The notes below the pieces were generated by a model. That model was not told the DNA's origin, made no database searches, and worked only from the letters and a program-made list of their open reading frames with translations. Positions 36,606-44,690 of a stretch of 64,000 bases of DNA are shown one piece after another (positions within the stretch are counted from its first letter, which is position 1; every line of letters starts with the position of its first letter). Origin of the DNA: Methylocystis suflitae (GTDB lineage: Bacteria > Pseudomonadota > Alphaproteobacteria > Rhizobiales > Beijerinckiaceae); contig NZ_JAMRYX010000085.1 in NCBI RefSeq assembly GCF_024448135.1, forward strand, positions 37,322 through 101,321, in the 5' to 3' direction. Both the position numbers and the translations under genes were made by a program.

Positions 36606-37211
36606 ATGGCTAAAGACATTATTCGCTACGATCTTCTCGTTCAGGACGCCATGCGCGGCGTCATGCGCAAAGTGCTGGGCGACGTCGCCGAGAGCGGCTA
36701 TCTGCCCGGCGACCATCACTTCACCATCAGCTTCCGCACCGATGCGCCGGGCGTCACGATTTCGCGCCGCCTCGCCGAACAATGGCCGAGCGAGCTGACG
36801 ATCATCCTGCAGCATCAATGGTCGAATCTGGAAGTCGACGAAGAAGGTTTCGGCGTCACCCTATCGTTCCGCTCGGTCCCCGAGCATCTCTACGTGCCCT
36901 ACGCGGCCGTCACCGGCTTTTTCGATCCTGCCGTCGAATTCGGCCTGCGCTTTGAGAGCGCCGAAGACGCGCTTGAGGATAGCGACGACGAGGACGCGCC
37001 TTTTCCAGGACCAAGCCTTGTCGCGAAAACGCCAGAGCCGGCAAAGCCGTTCAAGCCGGCCAAGGTCGAGCCGGTAAAATCAGAGCCGGCCAAAGTAGAG
37101 CCGAACAAGACGCCGGGCGCCGACAGGCAAAAAAAACTCAAGCCGGTCGAAGCAAAGGAAGAAGGCGACGACAAGATCGTCTCGATCGACGCCTTCCGCA
37201 AAAAGCCTTGA
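36606..37211 (+). CDS. sspB: SspB-family adaptor for ClpXP degradation of ssrA-tagged proteins
   Basis: 201 residues, with the alphaproteobacterial SspB core: IIRYDLLVQDAMRGVMRKVL, FTISFRTDAPGVTISRRLAE and VPYAAVTGFFDPAVEFGL. A Lys/Pro-rich linker with repeated AKVEP units leads to the C-terminal tail KIVSIDAFRKKP, the ClpX-binding XB motif. The start is the ATG at 36606 (MAKDIIRYD); the frame extends to 36528. Being next to ssrA, the pair encodes both the tag source and its delivery factor. Confidence 0.93.
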   Translation: MAKDIIRYDLLVQDAMRGVMRKVLGDVAESGYLPGDHHFTISFRTDAPGVTISRRLAEQWPSELTIILQHQWSNLEVDEEGFGVTLSFRSVPEHLYVPYAAVTGFFDPAVEFGLRFESAEDALEDSDDEDAPFPGPSLVAKTPEPAKPFKPAKVEPVKSEPAKVEPNKTPGADRQKKLKPVEAKEEGDDKIVSIDAFRKKP

Positions 37212-37405
37212 TGGGCGACGTCGTCAATCTGCGGCGCGCGCGCAAACAACGCGACCGCCGCGTCAAGGACGACGCCACGCAAGCGAAGCGCACAGCCTTC
37301 GGGCGCAGCAAATCCGAGCGGGAGTTGACCGCCGCGCAGGCGCAGCTGGAGAGCGCCAGGCTCGAGGCGCATCGGCGCGAGCGGGAAGCGGACGATCAGG
37401 CGTGA
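37211..37405 (+). CDS. DUF4169 small basic protein
   Basis: 64 residues, very rich in Arg and Lys with MGDVVNLRRARKQRDRR at the start and RTAFGRSKSER in the middle, the DUF4169 signature. It is a long charged helix. The ATG overlaps the sspB TGA by one base (TGATG) and the next gene overlaps its stop, so sspB, this gene and the RHH gene are an operon. Role unknown. Confidence 0.75.
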   Translation: MGDVVNLRRARKQRDRRVKDDATQAKRTAFGRSKSERELTAAQAQLESARLEAHRREREADDQA

Positions 37406-37680
37406 GTGAGGCGCAGGCGCAAGACGCCAGTTCGCGCCGAATCGTCAAGCATTCCGTCGTCATCGCCGGCCATCGCACCAGCGTGTCGCTGGAGGACGCC
37501 TTCTGGCGGGCGCTGAAAGACATCGCCGCGCAGGACGGCGTCTCGCTCGCGGCGCTCATCGCCGGGGTCGACGCCGGACGGGGTGAAGCCAATCTATCCT
37601 CGGCGCTGCGGGTATTCGTGCTGGAGCGGGCGTTAGAAGCGCGTGAAACGTCCCCAAGCCCCTCAACCCTGGGGTCATAG
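37402..37680 (+). CDS. Ribbon-helix-helix domain protein
   Basis: 92 residues from a GTG at 37402 that overlaps the previous stop (GTGA). The motif IVKHSVVIAGHRTSVSLED followed by FWRALKDIAAQDGVSLAALIAGV fits RHH_4 (ribbon-helix-helix) proteins, typical short DNA-binding regulators of Rhizobiales. The last residues (SPSTLGS) look disordered. It closes the sspB operon. Confidence 0.75.
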   Translation: MSEAQAQDASSRRIVKHSVVIAGHRTSVSLEDAFWRALKDIAAQDGVSLAALIAGVDAGRGEANLSSALRVFVLERALEARETSPSPSTLGS

Positions 37681-37724
37681 AGACTGCGCTCCTTGTGCAA
37701 ATGTTTGCGCGACGTCGGCCGCCT

Positions 37725-37748
37725 CTTCTCCCCGCATGCGGGGAGAAG
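37725..37748. repeat. 24-base perfect palindrome
   Basis: Positions 37725-37736 and 37737-37748 are exact reverse complements, centred on GCATGC, with arms starting CTTCTCCCCGCA. The design recurs in Rhizobiales genomes as an intergenic palindrome (my recollection). It could also act as a terminator for the sspB operon, although no T run follows. Confidence 0.7.
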
Positions 37749-37832
37749 TGAGATGAGGGGCCGGGGGATTGGCGCCCAATAAACGGCCGAAACAGTGATT
37801 CGCGTTCCGTTCTCCTATATGATTGAAGAATC

Positions 37833-40184
37833 ATGAAGAGCCCTCCGCCCGAGATCGACCATTACGCGCCGCAAATGGGCGGGCTTGCCGCGCGCGCGGC
37901 GGCGAGCGCGGGGCGGCCGCGCTATCTCGATGCGCTCAACCCCGAGCAGCGCGCCGCCGTCGAAACGCTCGACGGTCCGGTGCTCGTGCTTGCCGGCGCC
38001 GGCACCGGCAAGACGCGGGCGCTGACGACGCGCATCGGCCACATCCTGGCGCTCGGCAAGGCGCGCGCCTATGAAATCCTCGCCGTCACCTTCACCAACA
38101 AGGCGGCGCGCGAGATGCGCCAACGCGTCGAGGCGCTGGTCGGCGAGGGCGCGCAGGCCATGCAATGGCTCGGCACCTTTCACGCGATCAGCGCCAAGAT
38201 CCTGCGCCGTCACGCTGAACTCGTCGGGCTGAAGCCGAACTTCACCATTCTCGATGTCGATGATCAGATCCGCCTCTTGAAGCAGGTGCTGCGCGCGGAG
38301 AATATCGACGACAAGCGCTGGCCGGCGCGCGCGCTCGCCATGCGGATCGACGGCTGGAAGAACCGCGGATTGACGCCGGCGCAGGTTCCCGCCGGCGAGG
38401 CTGAGAGCTTCGCCAATGGCAAAGGCGCGGCGCTCTACGCACTCTATCAGGAGCGGCTCAAGGTCTTGAACGCCGTCGACTTCGGCGATCTCTTGATGGA
38501 GAGCCTGCGGCTCTTTCGCGACAATCCGGATGTGCTCGCCGACTATCAGCGCCGCTTCAAATATATTCTGGTCGACGAATATCAGGACACCAATATCGCG
38601 CAATATCTGTGGCTGCGGCTGATCTCGCAGCGGGCGCCGGGGAAACAAAATCTCTGCTGCGTCGGCGACGACGATCAGAGCGTCTATGGCTGGCGCGGCG
38701 CCGAGGTCGAGAACATCCTGCGTTTCGAGCAGGATTTTCCCGGCGCCAAGGTCATCCGCCTGGAGCGCAACTACCGCTCGACCGGACATATTCTCGCCGC
38801 CGCCTCGCATCTCATCTCGCATAATGAAGGCCGGCTCGGCAAAACGCTGTTCACCGATGGCGGCGAGGGCGAAAAGCCGACGCTCACCGGCGTCTGGGAC
38901 AGCCAGGAAGAAGCGCGCAGCATCGGCGAGGATATCGAGCAGCTCAGCCGTAAGGACCATTCGCTCGAAGAGATCGCCATTCTCGTGCGCGCGTCGTTTC
39001 AGATGCGCGAATTCGAAGAGCGCTTCGTCGAGATCGGCCTGCCCTATCGCGTCATCGGCGGCCCGCGTTTCTATGAGCGACTCGAAATTCGCGACGCGCT
39101 CGCCTATCTGCGCTGCGTCGCCCAGCCGGCCGACGATCTCGCCTTCGAGCGCATCATCAATACGCCCAAACGCGGCCTCGGCGACGCGACGCTGCAAATG
39201 CTGCATGAATATGCGCGGCGCGAAGCCATTCCGCTGATGCAGGCGGCGCGCGTTCTTGTCGAAAGCGAGGAATTAAAGCCAAAGCCCCGCGGCGCGCTGC
39301 GCGGCCTCATTGGCGATTTCGACCGCTGGCGCACGCTGATCGATTCAAAGCCGCAGCATGAGCTTGCCGAGCAGGTGCTCGATGAATCCGGCTACACCGA
39401 GATGTGGCGTTCGGACAAGACGCCCGAGGCCACCGGGCGGCTCGACAATTTGAAAGAGCTTGTCCGGGCGATGGAGGCCTTTCCCGACCTTGAGTCCTTC
39501 CTCGAACATGTATCGCTCGTCATGGAGGCCGATAGCGCAGTCGATCAAGAGCGCGTGTCGATCATGACGCTGCATGGCGCCAAGGGCCTCGAGTTCGAGA
39601 CGGTCTATCTCCCCGGCTGGGAGGAAGGGCTGTTTCCGAGCCAGCGCACGCTCGATGAACAGGGACGCGCCGGACTCGAGGAAGAGCGCCGCCTCGCCTA
39701 TGTCGGGCTGACGCGCGCCAAACGCCGCGCGAAAATCTATTTCGCCAGCAACCGGCGCATTCACGGCCTGTGGCAGGCGACCGTGCCGTCGCGCTTCATC
39801 GACAATCTGCCGACGGACAATGTCGAGGTGGTCGAGGCGCCGAGCGGCTCGCAATATGGCTCCTATGGCGTCTCGCGCTTCGCCAATCTCGACGTCTACG
39901 GCTCCGACTATTCGACGCCGGGATGGAAACGCGCGCAGGCCGCGCGGGGCGACGCCGGGCGCGGCGAGCCGATGCGCGGCGCGCGCGGCAAGCAGCCCGT
40001 GACGATCGAGGGCGAAGTGATCGCGCGCTCGTCCGGCGGTTCGCGCTTTTCAGTCGGCGCGCGGGTGTTTCACCTGAAGTTCGGTCCCGGCTCGGTGGCG
40101 GCGGTCGACGGCAACAAGCTCACGGTCGATTTCGACAAGGCCGGCAGGAAGATGGTGCTGGAGAGTTTTGTGCAGGCGGGGTGA
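37833..40184 (+). CDS. uvrD: UvrD/PcrA/Rep superfamily DNA helicase
   Basis: 783 residues. Superfamily 1A helicase motifs in order: Walker A GAGTGKTRAL, Walker B VDEYQDTN, QSVYGWRGA, and in the second domain SIMTLHGAKGLEFETV plus YVGLTRAKRR. The C-terminal tail has a short Tudor-like segment (ARVFHLKFGPGSVAAVDGNKL) that in PcrA/UvrD binds RNA polymerase. It unwinds DNA in repair and replication restart. The ATG at 37833 follows ATCATG without a clear ribosome site. Confidence 0.93.
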   Translation: MKSPPPEIDHYAPQMGGLAARAAASAGRPRYLDALNPEQRAAVETLDGPVLVLAGAGTGKTRALTTRIGHILALGKARAYEILAVTFTNKAAREMRQRVEALVGEGAQAMQWLGTFHAISAKILRRHAELVGLKPNFTILDVDDQIRLLKQVLRAENIDDKRWPARALAMRIDGWKNRGLTPAQVPAGEAESFANGKGAALYALYQERLKVLNAVDFGDLLMESLRLFRDNPDVLADYQRRFKYILVDEYQDTNIAQYLWLRLISQRAPGKQNLCCVGDDDQSVYGWRGAEVENILRFEQDFPGAKVIRLERNYRSTGHILAAASHLISHNEGRLGKTLFTDGGEGEKPTLTGVWDSQEEARSIGEDIEQLSRKDHSLEEIAILVRASFQMREFEERFVEIGLPYRVIGGPRFYERLEIRDALAYLRCVAQPADDLAFERIINTPKRGLGDATLQMLHEYARREAIPLMQAARVLVESEELKPKPRGALRGLIGDFDRWRTLIDSKPQHELAEQVLDESGYTEMWRSDKTPEATGRLDNLKELVRAMEAFPDLESFLEHVSLVMEADSAVDQERVSIMTLHGAKGLEFETVYLPGWEEGLFPSQRTLDEQGRAGLEEERRLAYVGLTRAKRRAKIYFASNRRIHGLWQATVPSRFIDNLPTDNVEVVEAPSGSQYGSYGVSRFANLDVYGSDYSTPGWKRAQAARGDAGRGEPMRGARGKQPVTIEGEVIARSSGGSRFSVGARVFHLKFGPGSVAAVDGNKLTVDFDKAGRKMVLESFVQAG

Positions 40185-40223
40185 AGGCTTTGGACTGAGA
40201 CGCTGTTATATAAGCCTCTTAAC

Positions 40224-40252
40224 TTGACATTTTTATTAAGAGCCGCTCTTAT
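40224..40252 (+). promoter_or_regulatory. Likely promoter of the TIR-hicA unit with an overlapping inverted repeat
   Basis: TTGACA at 40224-40229 is a perfect -35 box. With a 17-base spacer a weaker -10, TCTTAT, is at 40247-40252. The inverted repeat AAGAG-CCG-CTCTT at 40238-40250 overlaps the spacer and -10, a place where a repressor would block transcription. Nearby GCCTCTTAA, upstream, is a related half-site. The local base composition is much more AT-rich than the surroundings. Confidence 0.5.
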
Positions 40253-40289
40253 TTGTCGAAGGTGAACAAATCTGATTCTGGCTGGCTCG

Positions 40290-41351
40290 ATGACCCTTCC
40301 CATTCGCACTACCGTCGCTGATATCGAGGCGATCTGCGGCTATCTTGTTACAAAGCCAACTGGCGCAACTTTAGCAGAGGCGAAGGCCGTCTTAGACACC
40401 GCAGTTTTAGATGGCAGAAAATTAAGTGCGTATAAGACTTGGAAATTTGTGGAAGAGTCCGCCAACAAGATTCGTATAACTGAGCGCGGAAGGCTGATCG
40501 CCCGGTCTAACGGCACCAAGAAGGTCGACGCGCTACGAGCCGCAATCAAGGATTGCCCTCCCTATCAAGGAGCGATTGAAAGAGCGAAACACCGCCAAGA
40601 GCACTCAGTGACGGCCAGCGACTTGGGTGCGTATTGGTACGACCATTACGGTGATGAAGCGTCCGACAGCGACAAAATTCTTAATGATCAAGCTGTGTGT
40701 TTTTTCCAGTTGGCAGAAGGAGCCGATCTTGGACAGTTAATTGTAGGACGAAGAGGACAGCCAACTCGATTCGAGTTCGACGCCGGAAACATCGATGCGT
40801 TCTTAGAAATCGAAGACTCCTTGGAGGAACCGCCCAGCGATCCGCCGCTAGAAAACAAAGACATCGCGGAAGTGGCCAATCCGGGCGAGCCAGACCTGAA
40901 CGCGAACCAGGCTCATTACTGCAAACCTAGCAACAACCGTGTCTTTATAACGCACGGCAAAAATCATAAGATACTGGAGCAACTGAAAGACATCGTTGCT
41001 TACGGAAAGTTTGAACCAGTTGTTGCACAAGATCGAGAAACCGCAGCCAAGCCTGTCCCCGATAAAGTCATGGATGAGATGCGCGAATGTAGCGCTGCTG
41101 TAATTCACGTTAGCGTTGAAAAGGTCCTCTATGACAACGAAGGTAACGAATACCCTCAATTGAATGGCAATGTGCTTATTGAGATCGGAGCAGCCATGGC
41201 GCTCTACGGCAAGAAATTCATCCTGCTCGTCGAGGATGGCGCTACGTTACCCTCGAACCTACAGGGCTTGTATGAGTGCCGCTATTCAGGGGACGAGCTC
41301 AGTGGTGCTGCAACAATGAAACTGTTGAAGGCATTCAACGAGTTCGCCTAG
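40290..41351 (+). CDS. TIR-domain (CAP12/PCTIR-like) predicted NAD-cleaving protein with N-terminal helical domain
   Basis: 353 residues. Residues 217-353 form a predicted nucleotide-binding TIR domain: RVFITHGKNHKILEQLKD at the start, then a Glu-centred strand NVLIEIGAAMALYGKK with Glu298 in the place of the NADase glutamate, and LPSNLQGLYECRY at the end. The family (PF10137 type) includes effector domains of anti-phage systems. The N-terminal 170 residues resemble a winged-helix-like sensor region and have no known match I can name. Codon use is AT-richer than neighbours. The stop (TAG) overlaps the hicA GTG by one base. An antiviral role is inferred from family, not shown. Confidence 0.72.
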   Translation: MTLPIRTTVADIEAICGYLVTKPTGATLAEAKAVLDTAVLDGRKLSAYKTWKFVEESANKIRITERGRLIARSNGTKKVDALRAAIKDCPPYQGAIERAKHRQEHSVTASDLGAYWYDHYGDEASDSDKILNDQAVCFFQLAEGADLGQLIVGRRGQPTRFEFDAGNIDAFLEIEDSLEEPPSDPPLENKDIAEVANPGEPDLNANQAHYCKPSNNRVFITHGKNHKILEQLKDIVAYGKFEPVVAQDRETAAKPVPDKVMDEMRECSAAVIHVSVEKVLYDNEGNEYPQLNGNVLIEIGAAMALYGKKFILLVEDGATLPSNLQGLYECRYSGDELSGAATMKLLKAFNEFA

Positions 41352-41545
41352 TGCTCACCAACAGCCGCGACATCATTCGCCGCCTGGAAAGGGAAGGATG
41401 GCGGCTCGTGCGGTCGAAAGGCTCGCATCGCCAGTTCAAGCATCCGACAAAATCCGGGCGTGTGACTGTGGCGCACCCCAAGAAAGACATGCCGCCAAAG
41501 ACTGTGCTCAGCATTTATGAAAGCGCAGGCTGGCCGAAGGACTGA
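41351..41545 (+). CDS. hicA: HicA-family mRNA interferase toxin
   Basis: 64 residues. The dsRBD-like fold is clear from SRDIIRRLEREGWRLVRSKGSHRQFKHP, with the catalytic His26 in GSHRQF. HicA toxins cleave mRNA. The chosen GTG start (41351) overlaps the TAG of the TIR gene; an ATG at 41276 is in frame but lies inside that gene. HicA is usually encoded beside hicB on the same strand. Here hicB lies on the opposite strand, one base from the hicA stop. Confidence 0.82.
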   Translation: MLTNSRDIIRRLEREGWRLVRSKGSHRQFKHPTKSGRVTVAHPKKDMPPKTVLSIYESAGWPKD

Positions 41546-41546
41546 T

Positions 41547-41843
41547 TCACTCAGCCGCTTGCCGCCTTTGCGCCCAGGGCGCTTCGACGGCAATCACGAT
41601 TTCCGCATCGGCAAAACGATCAGCCCATTTCGGGTCGGTTCGCAAGACCTCAAAATCGCGCGGCTCCGGAATTGGCAGCCCGTCCTCGCGCATGCCTTCC
41701 GCCCAAAGCTCCAGCGCCTCGCTGGCCATGGCGAAGAGGTCGTCGATGTCATCCGCGGCCGAAAAACATCCCGGCGCGTCGGGAAAGCTCATGCCGTAGG
41801 CGCTGTGTTCGTCCTTATGGACGATGACGATGTAGGGCTTCAT
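41547..41843 (-). CDS. hicB: HicB-family antitoxin lacking the usual DNA-binding C-terminus
   Basis: 98 residues from the ATG at 41843 (AGAGG eight bases upstream). The partial RNase H-fold HicB core is typical: MKPYIVIVHKDEHSAYGMSFPDAPGC and the ASEALELWAEGM helix. Normal HicB proteins carry a ribbon-helix-helix or HTH tail that binds the operator; here the protein ends after VEAPWAQRRQAAE, with no such tail. It is convergent with hicA, tail to tail. Confidence 0.78.
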   Translation of the reverse strand: MKPYIVIVHKDEHSAYGMSFPDAPGCFSAADDIDDLFAMASEALELWAEGMREDGLPIPEPRDFEVLRTDPKWADRFADAEIVIAVEAPWAQRRQAAE

Positions 41844-41905
41844 CAAGCGGCCTCTGGGATCCACGACAAATCATAGCGCGTTCGAGTCCTGCCCGCCATT
41901 GCCCA

Positions 41906-42037
41906 TCATGACCGGCCTTGCGCCAGGCATCCACGCCGGGACATCGCGAAACGCATCGCGGAGACGGCATTCGGCTCATGTTCTCACAATTACATCGTGT
42001 CGTCGCGTGGATGGCCGCGACAAGCGGGGCCATGACG
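41906..42037. repeat. Intergenic palindromic repeat, family A, copy 2 (degenerate)
   Basis: Left part CATGACCGGCCTTGCGCCAGG and right part GACAAGCGGGGCCATGAC share the family A pattern, with CATCCACGC and GCGTGGATGG as the inverted inner halves. The left half has several mismatches. It lies in the gene-free region 41844-42281 between hicB and the L,D-transpeptidase, where I see nothing else but the transpeptidase ribosome site GAGGGA near 42271. Confidence 0.65.
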
Positions 42038-42281
42038 CGGCGCGATGACGCCTCGCTAACCTGGATTCGAGCCCGGCGCCGTTGTGGCGTCGCCGCCACA
42101 GTCCGGCTTTTTCGGGGGCTGAGCGGGGCGCGCCGCCTCGCGCCGATTCCCAAGCCTGACGCCGCGCGTTACTGTTCCGGCGAAGCAATGGAGGATTGCC
42201 GCGCGGCGGCGCTCCGCCCATATCTTGACTGGAAAGGCGCCGCAGATCTCGCCGCGACGGGGTCTTGCGCGAGGGACAGCC

Positions 42282-43925
42282 ATGACCGCTGGCGAAACGG
42301 CCAAGCGACTTCTCCGCGCCGCGCTTGCGGCCGCGACCGTGTCGGCGTTCGCCGCTCCTGCGGTCGCGGCGCAGTATCCGCCGCGCCGCGCTGAACTTTT
42401 CAACCTGCCGCCGCTCGTCGCGCTTTTTGACGTGGAGCGCGTCCCGACGCGCGCGCCGTTGGAAAATTCCGCTTTCGCCGTCGCGGACGCCGCGCCCGCC
42501 GCGCTTTTGCTCGACGTCGAGCTGCGCGCCAAGCCTATCAAGCCGGACCCGCTCGACCTCGCCTGGAGCCTTCAGCCCGAGGAGAAGCGCGATCTCGCCT
42601 TGGCGCTCGACGCCTGGGCGGCGGCTGGCGACGCGGCTCTCGGGCCGGAGCGCCATCGTCTGCGCGCGGCGCTGGCGGCCGCCTACGCCGCTCGAGATCT
42701 CGCGCCTTTTTGGATCGAGAATGGAGAATGGCGCGCCTCGGCTCGGGGCGCGCTCGCGCGCCTCGCGCTCGCCGCCGACGACGGGCTCGATCTTCGCGCC
42801 TATGCAGCGCCCGACGCCGAAAAGGCGGCGCCCACGGCGGCGGACGAACTCGCTCTGTCGGAGGCAATCGCCGCCTATGCGCTGCAGGCGCGCGGCGCCC
42901 GGATCGACCCTGAGCGCATTTCGCGACTCGTCGGGGCGATAACGACCCTCCCCGATCCGGCGCTGGCCGTGGCCGAAGTCGCCGGCGCGGGCGCAACCGC
43001 CGGCGATGCGCTGCAGGCCTATAATCCCACGCATTATGGCTATCAGCAGCTGCGCGAAAAACTCATCGAGCTGAGAACGCAGCGCGCCAGCGCGCCGGCC
43101 TCTGACGGACTTTACGCCGCAGCCACTGGGAACGTCACCCAGAGCGACGTCCTGCCGCCCGCAAGCAAGTCCAAGCGGCGCCGCGCCGCTGGACTCGCCA
43201 AAGCTTCGACCTCGCGGGTCGAAGCGGAAATCATCGCCAATATGGAGCGGTGGCGCTGGCTGCCGCGCGACCTCGGCGAAGAACGGGTCGAGGTGAATAT
43301 TCCCGACTTTGAACTCGCCGTCGTGCGGAACGGCGAGGTGACGCATCGCACGCGAATCATCGTCGGCAAAGAGGCGACCCCGACGCCGATCTTCTCCAAC
43401 GCGCTGCAGTACCTCATCGTCAATCCCTATTGGAACGTGCCGCCGTCGATCCTGAACAAGGAGATGCTGCCGAAGGCGAACGGCGACGTCGCCGCCATCG
43501 CGGCGAGCGGCTTCAACGTGTCCTATCGCGGCGGCAAGCTCGTGGTGCGTCAGCCGCCTGGCGAACGCAACGCGCTTGGTCGCATCAAATTCATGTTCCC
43601 GAACGATTTCTCGGTCTATTTGCACGATACGCCGTCGCGCAACCTTTTCGCTGCGTCGCATCGCGCCTTCAGCCATGGCTGCATGCGCGTCGACGCGCCT
43701 TTCGCGTTCGCCGAAGCCGTGCTCGGCCCCGGCAGCGGCTGGTCGGAGAGTCGCGTGCGCCGGCTGGTCGGCGGCTCGGAGCGCTACATCAATCTCGCCA
43801 AGCCGCTGCCGATCCACATTGAATATTTCACCGCCTATGTCGATGAAGGCGGGCGAATCGTGCTGCGCCCCGATCTTTACGGCTATTCCGCCCGCGTGCG
43901 GAAGGCTTTGGGGCTAGGCGCCTGA
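42282..43925 (+). CDS. L,D-transpeptidase, YcbB/LdtD-like
   Basis: 547 residues with a signal peptide ending AVAAQYPPR. The YkuD catalytic motif SHGCMR has Cys467. Before it are the helical and peptidoglycan-binding-like regions of the YcbB group, including LALDAWAAAGDAALG near residues 105-120 and YQQLREKLIEL near 255. The enzyme forms 3-3 crosslinks in peptidoglycan or attaches Braun-type proteins. The ATG at 42282 has GAGGGA upstream; the frame goes left to 42225. Its 3' end overlaps the broken methyltransferase by 12 bases. Confidence 0.87.
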   Translation: MTAGETAKRLLRAALAAATVSAFAAPAVAAQYPPRRAELFNLPPLVALFDVERVPTRAPLENSAFAVADAAPAALLLDVELRAKPIKPDPLDLAWSLQPEEKRDLALALDAWAAAGDAALGPERHRLRAALAAAYAARDLAPFWIENGEWRASARGALARLALAADDGLDLRAYAAPDAEKAAPTAADELALSEAIAAYALQARGARIDPERISRLVGAITTLPDPALAVAEVAGAGATAGDALQAYNPTHYGYQQLREKLIELRTQRASAPASDGLYAAATGNVTQSDVLPPASKSKRRRAAGLAKASTSRVEAEIIANMERWRWLPRDLGEERVEVNIPDFELAVVRNGEVTHRTRIIVGKEATPTPIFSNALQYLIVNPYWNVPPSILNKEMLPKANGDVAAIAASGFNVSYRGGKLVVRQPPGERNALGRIKFMFPNDFSVYLHDTPSRNLFAASHRAFSHGCMRVDAPFAFAEAVLGPGSGWSESRVRRLVGGSERYINLAKPLPIHIEYFTAYVDEGGRIVLRPDLYGYSARVRKALGLGA

Positions 43926-44590
43926 ACCTTTCACCGTCGCCGAAAACAGCGCGGCGCAGCCGACCGTTTCGACGCTGACCGCGCTGAAGCGCTTTTCGAG
44001 TTCGCGCGTCAGCGTCTCCAGATCGTCCTGCGTATTCGAGAATATGCCCTTCGAATTATAGAACGCCATCAGCCGCTGCGCGGCGAAGCTGCGCGCGACC
44101 CCGCCCTGCAGCAGCGTCGAGCCGAAGACGACGGCGCCTGGCGACATCAAGGGCGACAGAAGATCGAAAGCGCGCGCCTTCGTCGCCATGTCGCCCGGCA
44201 GGCAATGCAGGAGATAATTGACGCCGAGCGAGTCGAATTTGGCGCCGTTGAAGTCGATTGTCTCTAGGACATTGCGCACATAGGTCTCGGCCGGTAGCGG
44301 GCGATGCGTCGCGCCGAGAATTGCAGCGCGTCGCGATTCATATCCATCAGCGCGAGGCGCGGCGTCGCAGTTGGAAAACGGCAGCGATCGAGAAAATAGC
44401 CAGTGCCGACGCCGACATCGAGATGATTGCCGCTGATGTGTCGATCGTAATGGGCGAGCAGCCGCGGAGTCGGACATTTCCAGATCCAGCGATTGGACAG
44501 GCCGAGCACCAGCACATCGTAGATCGCGAGCATGTTCGGCGTGTAGACCGCCTGTCCGGCGTGAATTTGCTCGGTGGTGATCGGCGGCAT
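43914..44590 (-). pseudogene. SAM-dependent methyltransferase broken by a single-base frameshift
   Basis: From the ATG at 44590 (GGAG nine bases upstream) the frame encodes MPPITTEQIHAGQAVYTP, then the SAM motif LDVGVGTGYFLDRC, and runs to ARRIARYRP, where the frame slips and ends at a TAG. The other frame picks up ETYVRNVLETIDF and continues through VNYLLHCLPG and GIFSNTQDD to the stop at 43914. Joining them needs one extra base near 44288-44292 (CCG GAG instead of CCGAG). The two halves together match class I methyltransferases of about 220 residues. Either it is a recent pseudogene or the base was missed in sequencing. Confidence 0.8.
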
Positions 44591-44690
44591 CGCTCTCGCT
44601 CCGGAACTATCGACGGCTTCGGGGGTGACAACCGACCCGCCTGCGTGGAAGAAGCTTATCTCATGTTCATAAGACGCTGCTAAGCTTCCA

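Noticed and set aside
40290..40900. A Thoeris or CBASS operon
   Set aside because: No ThsA-like partner, cyclic nucleotide synthase, E1/E2 or ubiquitin-like gene lies next to the TIR gene; only hicA does.
41976..43817. A 613-residue minus-strand frame opposite the L,D-transpeptidase
   Set aside because: It covers a gene with a clear YkuD active site, and its own sequence shows no motif or ribosome site. It starts in a palindromic repeat.
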